From Sphaerosporella brunnea (lineage: Eukaryota; Ascomycota; Pezizomycetes; Pezizales; Pyronemataceae): a DNA stretch of 64,000 nucleotides. The notes below the pieces were generated by a model, which worked only from the letters and a program-made list of their open reading frames with translations, did no database searches and was not told the origin of the DNA. Both the position numbers and the translations under genes were made by a program. Below are positions 1 to 11,471 of this stretch, piece by piece (the stretch's first letter is position 1; each line of letters begins with the position of its first letter). Where the stretch lies: positions 21,927 through 85,926 of the forward strand of contig VXIS01000207.1 in NCBI GenBank assembly GCA_008704415.1, given 5' to 3'.

Positions 1-1360
1 TTCCGACATCGCGTGTCATGGTGGCAGAAAGCACTACCTTCCGCACCTTCTCCGATTCACGTCTACCAGGCCGTAGACCGAGGTCACCAAGATCTACGCC
101 CGCAATACTCTGCACGCTATGCCTTGTCGCTGCCTCCTCCAAACCAACTATTACGACACCCACCCACTCCTGGAAACTCTGCGCCAGCAGCCGATCAGCT
201 TCGTCGATAACTAGCCACTTCACCCAGGTAAGATCGAAACCACGCGTCGAGCGCACATGCTCAACCAGTCGTCCAGGTGTGGTGATCAGGATGTCGACCT
301 TGCTGAATACCTCACCGTCTTCCTCGCCTATGAGCATTCCTTGTTCTGCAGCTAGAGACCGCGAGCCTACCGCGGTTCCAATCTTGAGGCCGGTGCCGGA
401 AGAGAGCGATACAGCGGTAGAGTTGACCTGTTGCACCAGCTCCCTGGTCGGCACAACGATGATGGCACGCAGGCGGGTGACGACTCTTGATGTAAGGGAC
501 TGAACAATGGGAAGAACGTAAGCCAACGTTTTTCCCGAACCCGTAGCTGCAGATATACACAAATCCCCGCTGGCCTTTCCGTCGAGGAGCAACGGCAGCA
601 CGGCAGTCTGGACTGCAAACGCCTCCGTGAGGTCGAGTGCAGCCAGACGCTGCTGTAGCTTCTGCGACAGGCCCGCAACGGCAAGAAACGGCGTTCTCGT
701 AGCAGGAGAAACACTGATCGGTTTTTTGAGCCATGATGGAAGCGCCGAGAGAGTGGATATAGGTTTGAGCGCTTTTGTAGGCTCTGGTTGCGGAAGTGGT
801 TCAAGCCCGGTAGCTTCGATCGGAGGTGCGGTTTCGATTTCAGGTTCGGGCGCGGGCGTGGGCGCGGGTTTTGCGCTGGCCAGAGCAAGGGAACGTCGTA
901 GCTTCTGCAGGATCAGGGAGTGGCCGGTTTGCGCGGGCTCTTTGGGGGTGTCTTCAGGTTGTTCCTGCGTAGGCCCTTTGGAAGGGGTTGCTTTTGCGGG
1001 CGAATCTGCGGCGTCTTCTCCTTCGTCGTCGCCAATGTGCTTCTTTTTCTTGTCCTTGTCTTTGTCCTTTTTGTCCTTCTCATTCTTCTCCTTCTTGTCC
1101 TTTAGTGTTTTCTCTATCTTCTGGCCCTCTTTAAGCGCCATCTTATCCTTCTTGCTCTTCTTCTTCACTTCTGCTACCGCCTCCCCTTCGTCCTTGCGCT
1201 TTTTTTTGCGCTTATTCTCTTCATCCTTTTTCCTTGGAGACTCTTCCGCGTCATCATCATCGCTGCTTCGCTTCCGCTTCCGCTTAAATTCCTTCTGTGA
1301 TCCACGCACCGGAGATGCGGCGCTCGGTGAAAACGTTCTGCTGGCTGACTCTGTCGACAT
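1..1360 (-). CDS. DBP6: DEAD-box RNA helicase Dbp6/DDX51-like, 3' end outside window
   Basis: The single visible exon starts at 1360 and runs open to the left edge (about 453 codons, no stop seen). The first ~150 residues are very rich in Lys, Glu and Asp, as in nucleolar helicases. The helicase core follows in order: a Q-motif region (FAVQTAVLPLLLDG), motif I ATGSGKT, motif Ia PTRELVQQ, TPGRL, the DEAD box in the form VIDEADRLL followed by AQSFQEW, and motif III SAT near the window edge. The DEADRLL-x-QSFQ-W context and the low-complexity N terminus fit Dbp6/DDX51, a nucleolar helicase of early 60S ribosomal subunit assembly. The second RecA domain is outside the window. It is divergent from GPI3, with 186 bases between the two starts. 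Drs1-type helicases are the main alternative but fit motif II less well. Confidence 0.85.
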   Translation of the reverse strand, partial: MSTESASRTFSPSAASPVRGSQKEFKRKRKRSSDDDDAEESPRKKDEENKRKKKRKDEGEAVAEVKKKSKKDKMALKEGQKIEKTLKDKKEKNEKDKKDKDKDKKKKHIGDDEGEDAADSPAKATPSKGPTQEQPEDTPKEPAQTGHSLILQKLRRSLALASAKPAPTPAPEPEIETAPPIEATGLEPLPQPEPTKALKPISTLSALPSWLKKPISVSPATRTPFLAVAGLSQKLQQRLAALDLTEAFAVQTAVLPLLLDGKASGDLCISAATGSGKTLAYVLPIVQSLTSRVVTRLRAIIVVPTRELVQQVNSTAVSLSSGTGLKIGTAVGSRSLAAEQGMLIGEEDGEVFSKVDILITTPGRLVEHVRSTRGFDLTWVKWLVIDEADRLLAQSFQEWVGVVIVGLEEAATRHSVQSIAGVDLGDLGLRPGRRESEKVRKVVLSATMTRDVG

Positions 1361-1546
1361 AACTGCGGCTTGTTCTCGTTGTTGGCCGTGCCTGTCGCGA
1401 AAACAAAATTTCGCGATGGATGGATGGCGGTTGCGATCCCTGCATGACGCTACGACCACCACACCACAGAGAAATTCATCCGTCGGGGGAGACACAGCTT
1501 GAGTACTCCAGCCGACCCAACAACACAAAGAGCTCCACCATCAACA

Positions 1547-3103
1547 ATGCCTTATAACATTGCGTGCGTCCCTCTACTCCCCCAGAATGCACTGTCAGCT
1601 AACCAAGCTCCCGCAGAATGGTCAGCGACTTCTTCTACCCCCAGCCGGGTATGTACGTCTCCACCTCCTTTCCCGCCTTCCGCCAGCTACTGACAGCTCC
1701 GCAGGTGGTGTCGAGTCGCATATCTACCAGCTGGCCTCAAAACTATCGGACCGCGGCCATAAAGTCATAATCATAACGCATCAATACGACACACGCTCGG
1801 GAGTGCGCTATCTCACGAACGGCCTCAAAGTCTACTATGTTCCCTTCTTCGTCATATACCGAGAGTCGACGATGCCGACTGTGTTCTCTTTCTTCCCTAT
1901 ATTCCGACAGATCGTGATTCGGGAGAGAATACAGATTGTCCATGGCCATGCGTCGCTGAGTAGTATGTGTCATGAGGCAATTCTACATGGCAGGACCATG
2001 GGATTGCGCACTTGCTTCACGGACCACAGTCTTTTCGGCTTCGCCGATGCGGCTAGTATTCTCACCAATAAACTATTGAAATTCACGCTGAGTGACGTCG
2101 ACCATGTTATTTGCGTCTCTCACACTTGGTATGCACTCGGTTTTCCAGACCTCCCCCAGTGACGAGCACAACGGTGGCCTTGTCTTGTGCCCTCCCGGCC
2201 CTCTCTGGCTTTCCGCTGACTCGAAGCAGCAAGGAAAATACCGTCCTGCGTGCCTCACTTGACCCCGCCAGCGTCTCGGTAATACCCAATGCTGTCGTCG
2301 CCGAAAACTTTCAGCCAGACCCGTCAAAAGCCTCGAAGGACTACATCACCATAGTGGTGATATCGCGTCTTTTCTACAATAAAGGCACAGATCTGTTGGT
2401 CGCCGCCATCCCGCGCATCTGCGAGATCCATCCCACCGTGCACTTCCTGATCGCTGGCTCCGGGCCAAAAGCGATAGACCTGCAGCAAATGATCGAAAAG
2501 CACATGCTTCAAGATCGGGTAGAAATGGTCGGCCCGATCCGGCACGAAGAGGTGCGAGATGTGATGGTGCGCGGCCACATCTACCTGCATCCCAGCCTCA
2601 CAGAGGCGTTCGGCACTGTTCTCGTCGAGGCGGCCAGTTGCGGCCTCTACGTGGTGTGCACGGAGGTCGGTGGGATCCCGGAGGTGCTGCCGTCATGGAT
2701 GACAGTGTTTGCGCGGCCGGAGGAAGATGACGTGGTCGATGCCACATGTCGAGCTATCGCAGAGCTCCGCCGTGGAAACGTTAAAACTGAAAAGTTTCAC
2801 AAACGAGTGCAACAGATGTACTCGTGGACCAATGTGGCCATGCGCACGGAGCGTGTATATGATGGTATCTGCTGTGGCGAGCAGGCGAGTCTGATGGATC
2901 GGTTGAAACGATACTACGGCTGCGGAGTGTGGGCGGGGAAGTTGTTCGTTATATGCGCGGTTGTTGATTACCTTCTGTGGTGGGTTCTGGAATTCTGGTA
3001 CCCTCGCTGCAACATCGATGTGGCTAGGGACTGGCCCGCGAAGGAGATCAAGGAGGTTAAAGACGGCAGTGGGATCAGAGTGGGCAAGAAACGGAGCGAG
3101 TGA
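1547..3103 (+). CDS. GPI3: GPI-GlcNAc transferase catalytic subunit Gpi3 (PIG-A)
   Basis: Exons 1547-1563, 1617-1648, 1705-2128 and 2230-3103 give 448 aa. The first two exons are only 17 and 32 nt but rebuild the invariant N terminus [20 protein letters not shown]. The enzyme transfers GlcNAc from UDP-GlcNAc to phosphatidylinositol on the cytosolic face of the ER, the first step of GPI-anchor synthesis. A GT4 glycosyltransferase fold is evident. The PIG-A signature [13 protein letters not shown] is at about residues 154-166 and spans the third splice junction. The EX7E motif is E283/E291 in [13 protein letters not shown] single C-terminal membrane segment lies at about residues 396-415, followed by a basic tail. 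The length equals that of yeast and human homologues. Its partner subunit gene GPI19 is also in this window, 31 kb away. Confidence 0.96.
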
Positions 3104-3487
3104 TTTTCATGAGGGGTGTAGGCGTTTGGGTGGGACATACTTTTGTTAATGCTTAATGCTTGATCTACATTAGTGAAGGGGGACATGATACCTACTGTAC
3201 TTACTATACTAGATTACAATGTCGGTGGTCCTAAGTAAAGCGGTGATGTTGATTACCTTCAAAAAATAAAAAAATAAACTGGTTACTCTAGAGTAATTTC
3301 TTAGTGCTGGGTCGATTGAAGAAATGCGCTAGTCCGCGATTGGATAAATGCGGCGGAAAAGTCAAAGTGCCCGTCCCACCTCCAAAGAAGTGTGTTAGCG
3401 GACACCAAACCGATCTCAACCCTCTGATATCATCAACATCAACATCAACGACCCCCTTTATATCAACACCATCGTAATACACAGGAG
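3104..3487. other. Intergenic GPI3-CCT6
   Basis: This 384-base gap lies between two co-directional genes. It holds the GPI3 3' UTR and the CCT6 promoter. A short ATCAAC tandem run lies near 3430-3450, about 40 bases before the CCT6 start. Nothing else is recognised. Confidence 0.6.
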
Positions 3488-5422
3488 ATGTCTGCCACGT
3501 CTCTTCTGAACCCGAAGGCGGAATCTATTCGGCGAGGAGAGGCTTTGAGAGTCAACATTGCTGCCGGTGAAGGTACGTTTGGCGTGTGGTGGAAGAGGAA
3601 TCTATCAATTCGGTATCGAATAAACCCTGACGGTTCTGCGTAGGATTACAGGATGTGCTCAAATCGAACCTTGGTCCCTCGGGGACATTAAAGATGCTGG
3701 TGGACGGCTCCGGGCAGATCACCTTGACGAAAGATGGCCAGAAGCTGTTGCGAGAGATGACGATCCAGAACCCCACAGGTATGCTGTGCTAACCGTCTCA
3801 ACTTCCGCGGCTGTGGCAGTTTGTCATGGAGGAATATTGCTAACGCTCTCTGAAGCTGTGATGATTGCTAGAGCAGGTGTGGCGACCCGGTAGGTGGGGT
3901 GACGAAAGTTACGAATGCTGACGTTACCAGCAACTGCACTGGACGACATTGCCGGAGATGGTACGACGAGTGTAGTCCTGTTGGTCGGCGAGCTTCTGAA
4001 GCAGGCGAAGCGATATATTGAGGAAGGACTGCACCCCCGAGTAATCACCGAAGGTTTCGAACTCGCGAAGGTGGAAGCTCTCAAGTTCCTGGACGAGTTC
4101 AAGCTGGAGAAGGAGCCCGACCGTGAGCTTCTCCTCTGCGTTGCCCGTACCTCGCTCTCCACCAAGCTCGACAAGTCTCTCGCCGAGGCCCTAACACCGT
4201 CCATCGTTGATGCTGTCCTGACCATTTGGCACGCACCCGCGAAGCCCGACCTGCACATGATCGAGATCATGAAGATGCAGCACCGAACCGCTTCGGAGAC
4301 GCAGTTGATTAAGGGTCTGGCCCTCGACCACGGCGCTCGCCACCCCGACATGCCGCGGTACGTCGAGAACGCCTACATTCTCACTTTGAACGTCTCCTTA
4401 GAGTACGAGAAGACTGAGGTCAACTCCGGCTTCTTCTACTCCTCGGCTGAGCAGCGCGATAAGCTTGTCGAGAGCGAGCGGCGATTTGTGGACGAGAAGC
4501 TACGGAAGATTGTGGAGTTGAAGAAGCAAGTGTGCGGTGACGATCCTTCGAAAGGATTTGTCATCATCAACCAGAAGGGAATTGACCCACTAAGCTTGGA
4601 TGTGCTGGCAAAGAATGGTATCCTGGCTCTGCGTCGTGCAAAGAGAAGGAACATGGAGCGGTTGCAGTTGATCTGTGGTGGTGTTGCTCAGAACTCGGTC
4701 GATGACCTCACTCCGGATGTGCTAGGATGGGCTGGAAAGGTATACGAGCACACGCTCGGAGAGGAGAAGTATACCTTCATTGTACGTCCGGCCCCCTGCA
4801 TTGTCATAATCACGGCTAACTCTTACTATAGGAGGACGTCAAGGACCCCAAGTCGGTGACCATCCTGATCAAGGGCCCCAACGCGCACACCATCAACCAG
4901 ATCCAGGATGCCGTCCGCGACGGTCTGCGAAGCGTCTACAACATGATCGTGGACAAGTCTGTAGTTCCCGGTGCAGGGGCATTCCAGGTTGCCTGCCACG
5001 CTCGTCTCAACAGCGAGGCCATCCGCAGGGGCATCAAGGGCAAGGCCAAGACTGGAGTTGCCGCCTTCGCTGATGCTCTGCTCATCATCCCGAAGACTCT
5101 CGCCGCTAACGGTGGTTACGACATCCAAGACTCTCGTGAGTTTCATGCCGTTCACCTATGCTTGGGGACTTCTGTTTACTGACGGGTCTGTGTTACAGTC
5201 GCTGCGCTCCAGGACGAGCAGCATGAGGGCAACGTTGTCGGTATTGATCTTAACACCGGCGAACCCATGGACCCGGTGTCGGCCGGTGTCTACGATTCTT
5301 TCCGTGTCCTGCGGAACTCCATCTCGAGTGCGTCGGGCATTGCTAGCAACCTTTTGCTCTGCGACGAGCTGTTGAAGGCGAGACAGATGAATGCGAAGGC
5401 GCCTGGCGTGGTCGACGAGTAA
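3488..5422 (+). CDS. CCT6: TCP-1 ring chaperonin subunit zeta (Cct6)
   Basis: Six exons (3488-3572, 3644-3778, 3856-3876, 3931-4781, 4832-5135, 5199-5422) give 539 aa. The third exon is only 21 nt. Cct6 is one of eight subunits of the cytosolic TRiC/CCT chaperonin, which folds actin, tubulin and WD-repeat proteins. Visible family marks are the N-terminal [16 protein letters not shown], the [13 protein letters not shown] loop, the ATP-binding GDGTTSVV just after the micro-exon, the [10 protein letters not shown] segment, and [14 protein letters not shown] in the equatorial domain near the C terminus. Length is that of the family (yeast 546). It converges with TIF11. WD-repeat proteins, typical CCT clients, are encoded nearby (ENP2, RSA4), but nothing shows a link. 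Confidence 0.96.
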
Positions 5423-6086
5423 TGGGGTATATTTAGGTCTACTGTAGGATAATGTGGAGACCATGCAGAGTAGACTCGATAGTGCATGCTCTGGTCGGCG
5501 AGACTCAATTCCATGCTGGTGACTCGTATGTATGGCACAGAGGTCCCATGCATATGGCTGAAAGACATGCATACTGCACATTGTAGAGGAAGATCATGAA
5601 TTAGTGAACGCACCGATGTCGTGGCGCATTATCCATAGGCAGCAACCCCCCGTACACAACGTCATCATCTACACAAGAACAGCAGCAACCCACAGAAAGA
5701 AGGAAAAAGAGAACCGAATTGCAAAGCCCCCACCAACCACCGCAAAGAAGTAGCAGTAAAGTAAGAGTAAGTAGAAGTCTCCCAACCAAGAAGATTGAAA
5801 ACCCCCCCCCCCCCAATTCGCGCCTCAGAACTCCAATCAAAAGTGAAAGAGCCGTCGTATTGTGTACTCCCTTCCTCCCCCCCTCCCCAGCCCAGCCGCC
5901 CACCCTGCGTCCATCATTATTTCATCTTCGCATCACAAGACATGGCGACCGAAACAATGATCATACACACTCACTCACACACAACGAAAAGGAAAAATGC
6001 AAAAAGAAACTTTTTGTTGTTGCCCGAGACACATGAAAGGGACTGATACAACGATCCGGCCTGCACAATAGGTTATGGCACAGCAG
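5423..6086. other. Convergent intergenic CCT6-TIF11
   Basis: This 664-base region holds the 3' ends of two convergent genes. It contains a run of 13 C at 5802-5814 and pyrimidine-rich stretches around 5870-5910. No coding region or RNA gene is seen. Confidence 0.6.
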
Positions 6087-6826
6087 TTAGACGGCATCGA
6101 TGTCGATGTCACCGGCCTCGACGTCGAACTCGAAGTTGCACTCGTCCGCACCCTCGTGGCCTATGTGTCACACAGAGTCAGCACGTATTGCCACCGAACA
6201 AACACCACCAACGTTTGGCAGGAAAGAAGGAAGGAAGGAAACATACCGTAAGTGTCGGTCTCGTTGATCTTGGCGTTCTCGGGAAGTTCACCGTAAGCTT
6301 TCAAGTTACGGGCCTCGTCGGCGGTGTACTTGAGAATGACGTCTCCCTTCTCGTCCTGGTAGTCTCGCAGAGACAGCAGGATGATGTCGCCTTGGTTGAT
6401 CCAGACCTTCTTGCGAAGCTTGCCGCGGATGTGCGCTAGACGCTTTTCGCCGTCGAAACACATGGCTTCCAGTCGACCGTTACCGAGCATCTTCACCACC
6501 TGAGCGTATTCTGTCGTTTGCAATGGTTTGTTAGAGTTGTGGCATGGCGATGATGATGGGGAGTATCTATGTACCCTGGCCATCCTCCTTGAAGGTCAAC
6601 TCGCGCTTCTCGTTGTCGTTCTCGTTCTTACCACGACGCCTGTTCTTTCCTCCCTGTATTGCCGTGACGACGACGCGTTAGCTAACATTCCCGATGATAT
6701 GTGTAAACCACGGGATGCTTGGCGGCGGCGATATTTCATTGCCGCCATATCAAGCGGGGATGTGGGGTAGCAACGGCGGCTACTGGAACAGGATTTTGAT
6801 CGCACCTTTCCCTTGTTCTTAGGCAT
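6087..6826 (-). CDS. TIF11: Translation initiation factor eIF1A
   Basis: Exons in transcript order are 6806-6826, 6575-6653, 6247-6510 and 6087-6160, giving 145 aa. eIF1A binds the A site of the 40S subunit and promotes scanning and start-codon choice. The first exon encodes just MPKNKGK. The basic N-terminal tail [12 protein letters not shown] follows, then the OB-fold from [18 protein letters not shown] through [26 protein letters not shown], and an acidic C-terminal tail ending DIDIDAV. All junctions are GT-AG and keep frame. It is divergent from GCD6, which encodes another initiation-factor subunit, over a 493-base shared upstream region. Confidence 0.96.
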
Positions 6827-7319
6827 GACGAAGTCTTTGACGGTGTGGTGGTATTAAGTTTGTGGGTAGTGGCGTGTGTTGTTAACGGTTGTTAAAGGTT
6901 GGGGGAGGGACAGCTGTGGGAGTATAGCTGTTGAGTCGTTTCGTGTGGGGTGGGAGGCGATGATTCTCTCATGCGTTGCCGTTCAACTTGCTTTTGCTGA
7001 CTTCGCCGCCTCTGTCGCCAAAGGTTGCTGTTTTGGCTAGGGTTCAGGGCTTGGGGTGAATGGCAGCTTGAAGAGTTATTATAAATTCATTAGTCATCTT
7101 CAATGCATTAGTCAGCGTTCTTGCTCAGGGAAGTTGAAAGGAACCCCTCCATTGTTGCGCTGCAGCCGTGATTCACCCCGCCAAACGCATGAAGTAGTCG
7201 CTGACTTCCAACCACATCTTACCTTCAAGTTTCCGATAAAACACTGCCGTTAACACCGCCGTGGAAACTCGCCCACGCTTCCGCTACACGTTTTGTGATC
7301 CACACAGCCGCAGCCACAG
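6827..7319. promoter_or_regulatory. Divergent upstream region TIF11/GCD6
   Basis: These 493 bases separate the start codons of eIF1A (minus) and eIF2B epsilon (plus), so they must hold both promoters. The left part has GTTGTTAA-type repeats (about 6880-6900). No specific operator can be called by eye. Confidence 0.5.
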
Positions 7320-9630
7320 ATGAGCTCAAAGAAGAACAAGCCCGCTGGCGGAAACAAGAAGCGCGAAGAGGAACAGCGGGAGAATATTCTACAGGCTGTG
7401 GTAAGCAACACCGCCGCTGCTGCAGTCGTATGGGGCTTGCAGCACGAAAGAACCATTCTGACTCAATTGCGCACCCCGCCGACGCCGGACACAGGTTCTT
7501 ACAGACTCCTACCAAACCAGATTCAGACCGTTCACTCTTGAGACTCCAAGAGTACGCCCGCCCCACCATGCTCGGCGTCATTGCTCTCGATGCTAAAGGT
7601 CATTGCAGTGTCTCCTACCGCTAGCCAACGTTCCGCTAATCGACTACACACTCGAGTTCCTTTCGCTCGCCGGTGTCGAAGACGTCTTCATCTTCGCCTC
7701 CACGCATGCAGAAAAAATCGAGGAGTACATCCGAAACTCGAAATGGAACAAGCCCTCGTCGCCGTTCACGAAGTGCCAGATCGTGATGTCGCCCTCCAGC
7801 CTGTCGGTGGGTGACGCCATGCGCGAGCTAGACGGCAAGGGCATGATCACTACCGATTTCCTGCTGGTTAACGGCGACTTCGTGAGCAACATCCCGCTGG
7901 AGGAAGTGCTGCGCGCGCACCGGGACCGGAGAACGAAGGACAAGAATTCGATCATGACCATGATCCTGCGCGAGGCGGGCTACGGACACCGCACCAAGGC
8001 GCGCGGAGAATCCGGTGTATTCGTGATCGACGAGGCGACGCAGCGCTGTGTTCACTACGAGGAGATGCGTCATAGCGGCGACAGCAAGGTGCTTTTGCCT
8101 CCGGAGTTGATCAAGCATCATCCGCAGCTGCGCATTCGCACAGACCTTATCGATTGCCAGGTCGACATCTGCTCCCCCGATGTTCCCGCGCTTTTCACCG
8201 AGAACTTTGATTACCAGCATATCCGCCGTCACTTCCTACATGGTATACTTACGGACTATGAACTGTACGGAAAGATGATACACACTCACGTCCTCTCTGA
8301 GGGATATGCGGCAAGAGTGAGGAGTTTGCAGACGTATGATGCTGTTAGCAGGGACATCATCTCGCGGTGGACCTACCCCATGGTTCCGGACAACAACCTG
8401 GGCCCAAACCAGAGCTACTCTCTGGAGCGCGGAAACATCTACAAGGAGGAAGACGTCGTCTTAGCTCGGAGCTGCACAGTAAAACGCAACACCATCCTTG
8501 GTGTCGGCACGTTAATAGGTGCAGGCTCCATCGTAGGCAACAGTATCATCGGCGCTGGTTGCAAGATCGGACAGAACGTAGTTCTGGAAGGTGTGTACGT
8601 GTGGGACAACGTAGTGATTGAAGACGGCTGTAAGATTCAAAACTCTATCATCGCTAGCGACTGCGTTCTGGGCAAGGACTCTTTCATTGGCGAGGGTTCC
8701 GTGATTTCTTACGGCGTCAAGATCGCGGACGGCGCTCAGATCAGCCCCTTCTCCCGCATTACGGCCAACCGCCGAAGAAAAGACCGCACAGCAGAAGATC
8801 ACGAGGAAGCCGTCTCGGGAAGTGACTACGAAGATTCCGAGTCGGAATCCGAGGACGAGCACGCAGCAGCCATACAAGACGGTCTCGGTGGGCCCCACCG
8901 CATCCCCGCAATGTGCGCAGTCACTGACCTGCGCCGCACAGTGTACTCTACGCACCATCTGAACCTCTCCTTCTCCTCCATCTCCACGCTGCCGGGCGAG
9001 GACTCGGACGAAGACGATATGTCGGGGACCATCCCCCGCAAAACCAAGACCGGCCGCTCAGACTCCACCACGTCCTTCGAGAGCGTCGATGAGAGCTGGC
9101 ACAGAGAAGCGTTCACATCCCTCCTCAATGCCATGGAAAACGACCACCCGGCCGAAGTTGCAAACCTGGAGCTCAACGGCTTGCGAATGACCGCAAACGC
9201 AAACTTCCACCAGGTGCGCCGTGCTGTCGCCGCCGCACTCGTCACGCGAATCGAGCAGGTCGTCGCGAAGGACGGGCTCACCAACGCGGCTGCGTCGGCG
9301 AAGGTCCTCCAGCGCTGGGAGAGCACCATCAAGCGCTGCATATTTGAGCGCAAGGACCAGGCCGAGTTCTTGCTGCTCATGCAGCGCGAGTGCAGCGATC
9401 GTAAAGCTGGTCCTAGTCTGCTGCTATATATTGTCCAAGTCCTCAATAATACCATGGAGATGGTCGAGGAGGAGGCCGTCAACAACTGGTGGCTCGACGT
9501 AAAGAGCTTCGAGGATGAGAAGATGGCCGCCGTGCGTAAGCCGACCGAGGCCTTTGTTAAATGGCTTGCTGAGGCCGAGAGCGAGAGTGAGACTGAGGAG
9601 GAGGAGGAGGATGACGATGACGATGAGTAA
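7320..9630 (+). CDS. GCD6: eIF2B epsilon subunit (Gcd6), catalytic GEF subunit
   Basis: Exons 7320-7400, 7495-7551 and 7609-9630 give 719 aa. This is the catalytic subunit of eIF2B, the nucleotide-exchange factor for eIF2. Exon 1 carries a Lys-rich start and exon 2 the strand VLTDSYQTRFRPFTLETPR. Exon 3 continues with CLLPLANVPLIDYTLEFL of the nucleotidyltransferase-like domain. Left-handed beta-helix hexapeptides (IGAGSIVGNS, IGAGCKIGQN and similar) occupy about residues 340-420. An acidic linker leads to a C-terminal W2/eIF5C HEAT domain with the family's aromatic-acidic elements (NNWWLDV), ending in an uninterrupted Glu/Asp tract. Length matches yeast Gcd6 (712). The third exon must start at 7609; a start at 7603 adds two residues and loses the conserved Cys. 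Confidence 0.96.
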
Positions 9631-9782
9631 AAAATGTCTTGCTTTGTGGGCTTCTATTGTTGTGTCTTTTCTTTGTTTTTTTTGTACACGGGGTTTCTAC
9701 ATCGGAGTTTGGCTTTTGGCAATTGGAAAATCTGAAGCAAATGAAGTTCTTGATATACTATAGGACCTGCAGACATGTGACT

Positions 9783-9855
9783 GCCTCGCTAGCTCAATCG
9801 GTAGAGCGTGAGACTCTTAATCTCAAGGTTGCGGGTTCGACCCCCGCGTGGGGCT
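9783..9855 (+). tRNA. tRNA-Lys (CTT), no intron
   Basis: A full 73-base cloverleaf can be folded: acceptor GCCTCGC/GTGGGGC (with G-T pairs), D arm GCTC/GAGC, anticodon stem TGAGA/TCTCA with loop CTCTTAA (anticodon CTT at 9816-9818), T stem GCGGG/CCCGC with TTCGACC loop, discriminator T. A TTTT Pol III terminator follows at 9860-9863. It lies 152 bases after GCD6 and just before a block of mobile elements. Confidence 0.96.
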
Positions 9856-10190
9856 TCTGTTTTGCTGTGTGTGGTTCATCCATTTATCTTTCTTTTTGCT
9901 CTTGTGCGGCTCTGCCTTGCCTCATGGGAGATCGATCACTGAGTGCGATGTCGAGCATGATGGTTGGTGAACCCAAGTGTCAGCCACAATCAATATCCTT
10001 CCTGGCGAGATAACCACAACTCCCCTTCCCTTCCCTTCCCTTTCTTTCGTTATCGTTACCAGGAGGCGATTTTGTGGCGTCAATAAAGTTGATGGGATTC
10101 CTCCGCCCTGGCTTCATAGGTAAGGTAAGCCGAAAGACGGCCCTTGAAAAAAGGTTAACGCAACGGCGCATTCTTAATTGACTCTAAGTA

Positions 10191-10613
10191 CTCTGGCGGC
10201 CGAGCGCCAAGTTCGGGATTTTCTGATTGGCCCGCACAACAAAAAACCGAAAAAATAAAAACTCGGCCGTCAAAATTCATCGTAAATTAGAAGCTCCCAC
10301 TTGTGATCAAATTCGTCGCAAAAACGCTATCTAACCCGTCTTCGAGGGCTTGCTGGGCTGTCGTGATGTTGAGAGAGTTGGAACGGTGATGCTGAATATC
10401 CTGCGTTGCCACACAACGCCACACATCAGCCTCCCACTCCCCCACCCAGCTACCCCTCCGGGACGTGCTGGATCGCGTTTATTGCGACGAATTTGACTAC
10501 AAGTGGGAGCTTCTAATTTACGATGAATTTTGACGGCCGAGTTTTTATTTTTTCGGTTTTTTGTTGTGCGGGGCCAACCAGAAAATCCCGAACTTGGCGC
10601 TCGGCCACCAGAG
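10191..10613. mobile_element. Foldback MITE, family A (long terminal inverted repeats, TA flanks)
   Basis: About 140-base terminal arms (10191-~10332 and ~10471-10613) are near-perfect inverted copies with only a handful of mismatches. They start CTCTGGCGGCCGAGCGCCAAG and end with the complement. A roughly 138-base unique loop separates them. TA dinucleotides sit at 10189-10190 and 10614-10615, the target-site duplication expected of Tc1/mariner/pogo transposition. There is no coding capacity. A diverged copy of its right end lies at 59148-59190. Confidence 0.85.
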
Positions 10614-10615
10614 TA

Positions 10616-11305
10616 TGGTGCACGCAGTCAATAACCTGGGTGTAAGAAGATACGACTTGCAACCGGTCGCGCTAAGATTTGAGTACAGCAACAGCCGACC
10701 ACATCAAATTCTCCGGAGCGGCCGGTGGACGTGGGAAAGCAGTAGAAATGGATGCAAGAGATGCAGAAAAGTTTCACTTTCCGGCGTTGGCGGAAGTTTT
10801 TTCCTGCCGCGCTTTGCCAGCGGTGCTTTTGAGAGAGCGTTTAGTTGCTGAATCCTTCTTTTTGAGGGTCGTGGCATTTTATTGTGCTTGGTCGCAGTCA
10901 GATTGTCGCGGTCAAGTTGGGTTTTCAGTCATTCACTGCCATGACGTACCGTATTATCCCGGTAATAAGGCAATGTGGCTAAGTGACTTTGCCAGGAGGC
11001 TGAGTGACTTCCCCACAGAGCGCAGTGACTTTGCCACCATTGCCTTAGTACCGAATTATCTCGGTACTAGTGCTGGACCCTCGATATTTACTCCTACTGT
11101 TGCAACCTCCCATACAATCCCATACAAAATGCTCGCGCGACACGACCTTCAACTTTTCACAAAACCCTCGGCAAGCGCCGAAAAAAACGGAGCATGAAAG
11201 TTCATCGCCAGGTTAACAATCCTCCGATTTTATTTTTCCGGACCGGGCCATTCTCATCCCCCTGAAGGTCCCTATATACACCCAGGTTGTTGACTGCGTG
11301 CACCA
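10616..11305. mobile_element. 690-base MITE-like element, family B
   Basis: The ends are inverted copies. TGGTGCACGCAGTCAA begins at 10616 and continues to GGGTGTA at 10644. The complementary arm is 11277-11305, with one mismatch over about 29 bases. TA flanks both sides (10614-10615, 11306-11307), and the left TA is shared with the preceding family A element. The interior has no open frame resembling a transposase and contains a smaller element (10949-11064). A sequence starting with the same TGGTGCACGCA after TA occurs at 61423. Confidence 0.75.
10949..11064. mobile_element. Short MITE nested in family B, family C ends
   Basis: Imperfect inverted ends (CCGTATTATCCCGGTAATAAGGCAAT at 10949 and its complement ending at 11064) are flanked by TA at 10947-10948 and 11065-11066. 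The 116-base element contains two copies of GTGACTTTGCCA in the same direction. Its ends match those of the larger element at 38924-39459, so the two are probably one family. It interrupts the family B element. Confidence 0.65.
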
Positions 11306-11471
11306 TACTCAAATTAGTGGACCGTCCACGGCTACCCCGACATAAAATATCGACTCCACCTCCTCTTCTCTCATAAAAAGCAATGCTTCAAGTTGATATC
11401 CAAAATTTACCCATAACACCAATAATAACACAAACACAAATAGGTATTGTACAAGGAAAAAAGCACCATTC

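Larger units (their letters stand above)
9856..11471. other. Repeat-filled gap tRNA-Lys to GPI8
   Basis: Of 1.6 kb, the stretch 10191-11305 is occupied by the three inverted-repeat elements described separately. The rest holds the tRNA 3' flank (pyrimidine-rich CCCTT repeats near 10020-10045) and the GPI8 3' flank. No gene is seen. Confidence 0.65.

Noticed and set aside
627..1502. 291-codon plus-strand open frame rich in Ser, Phe and Leu
   Set aside because: It is the antisense of the Lys/Glu-rich N terminus of DBP6 and has no family likeness.
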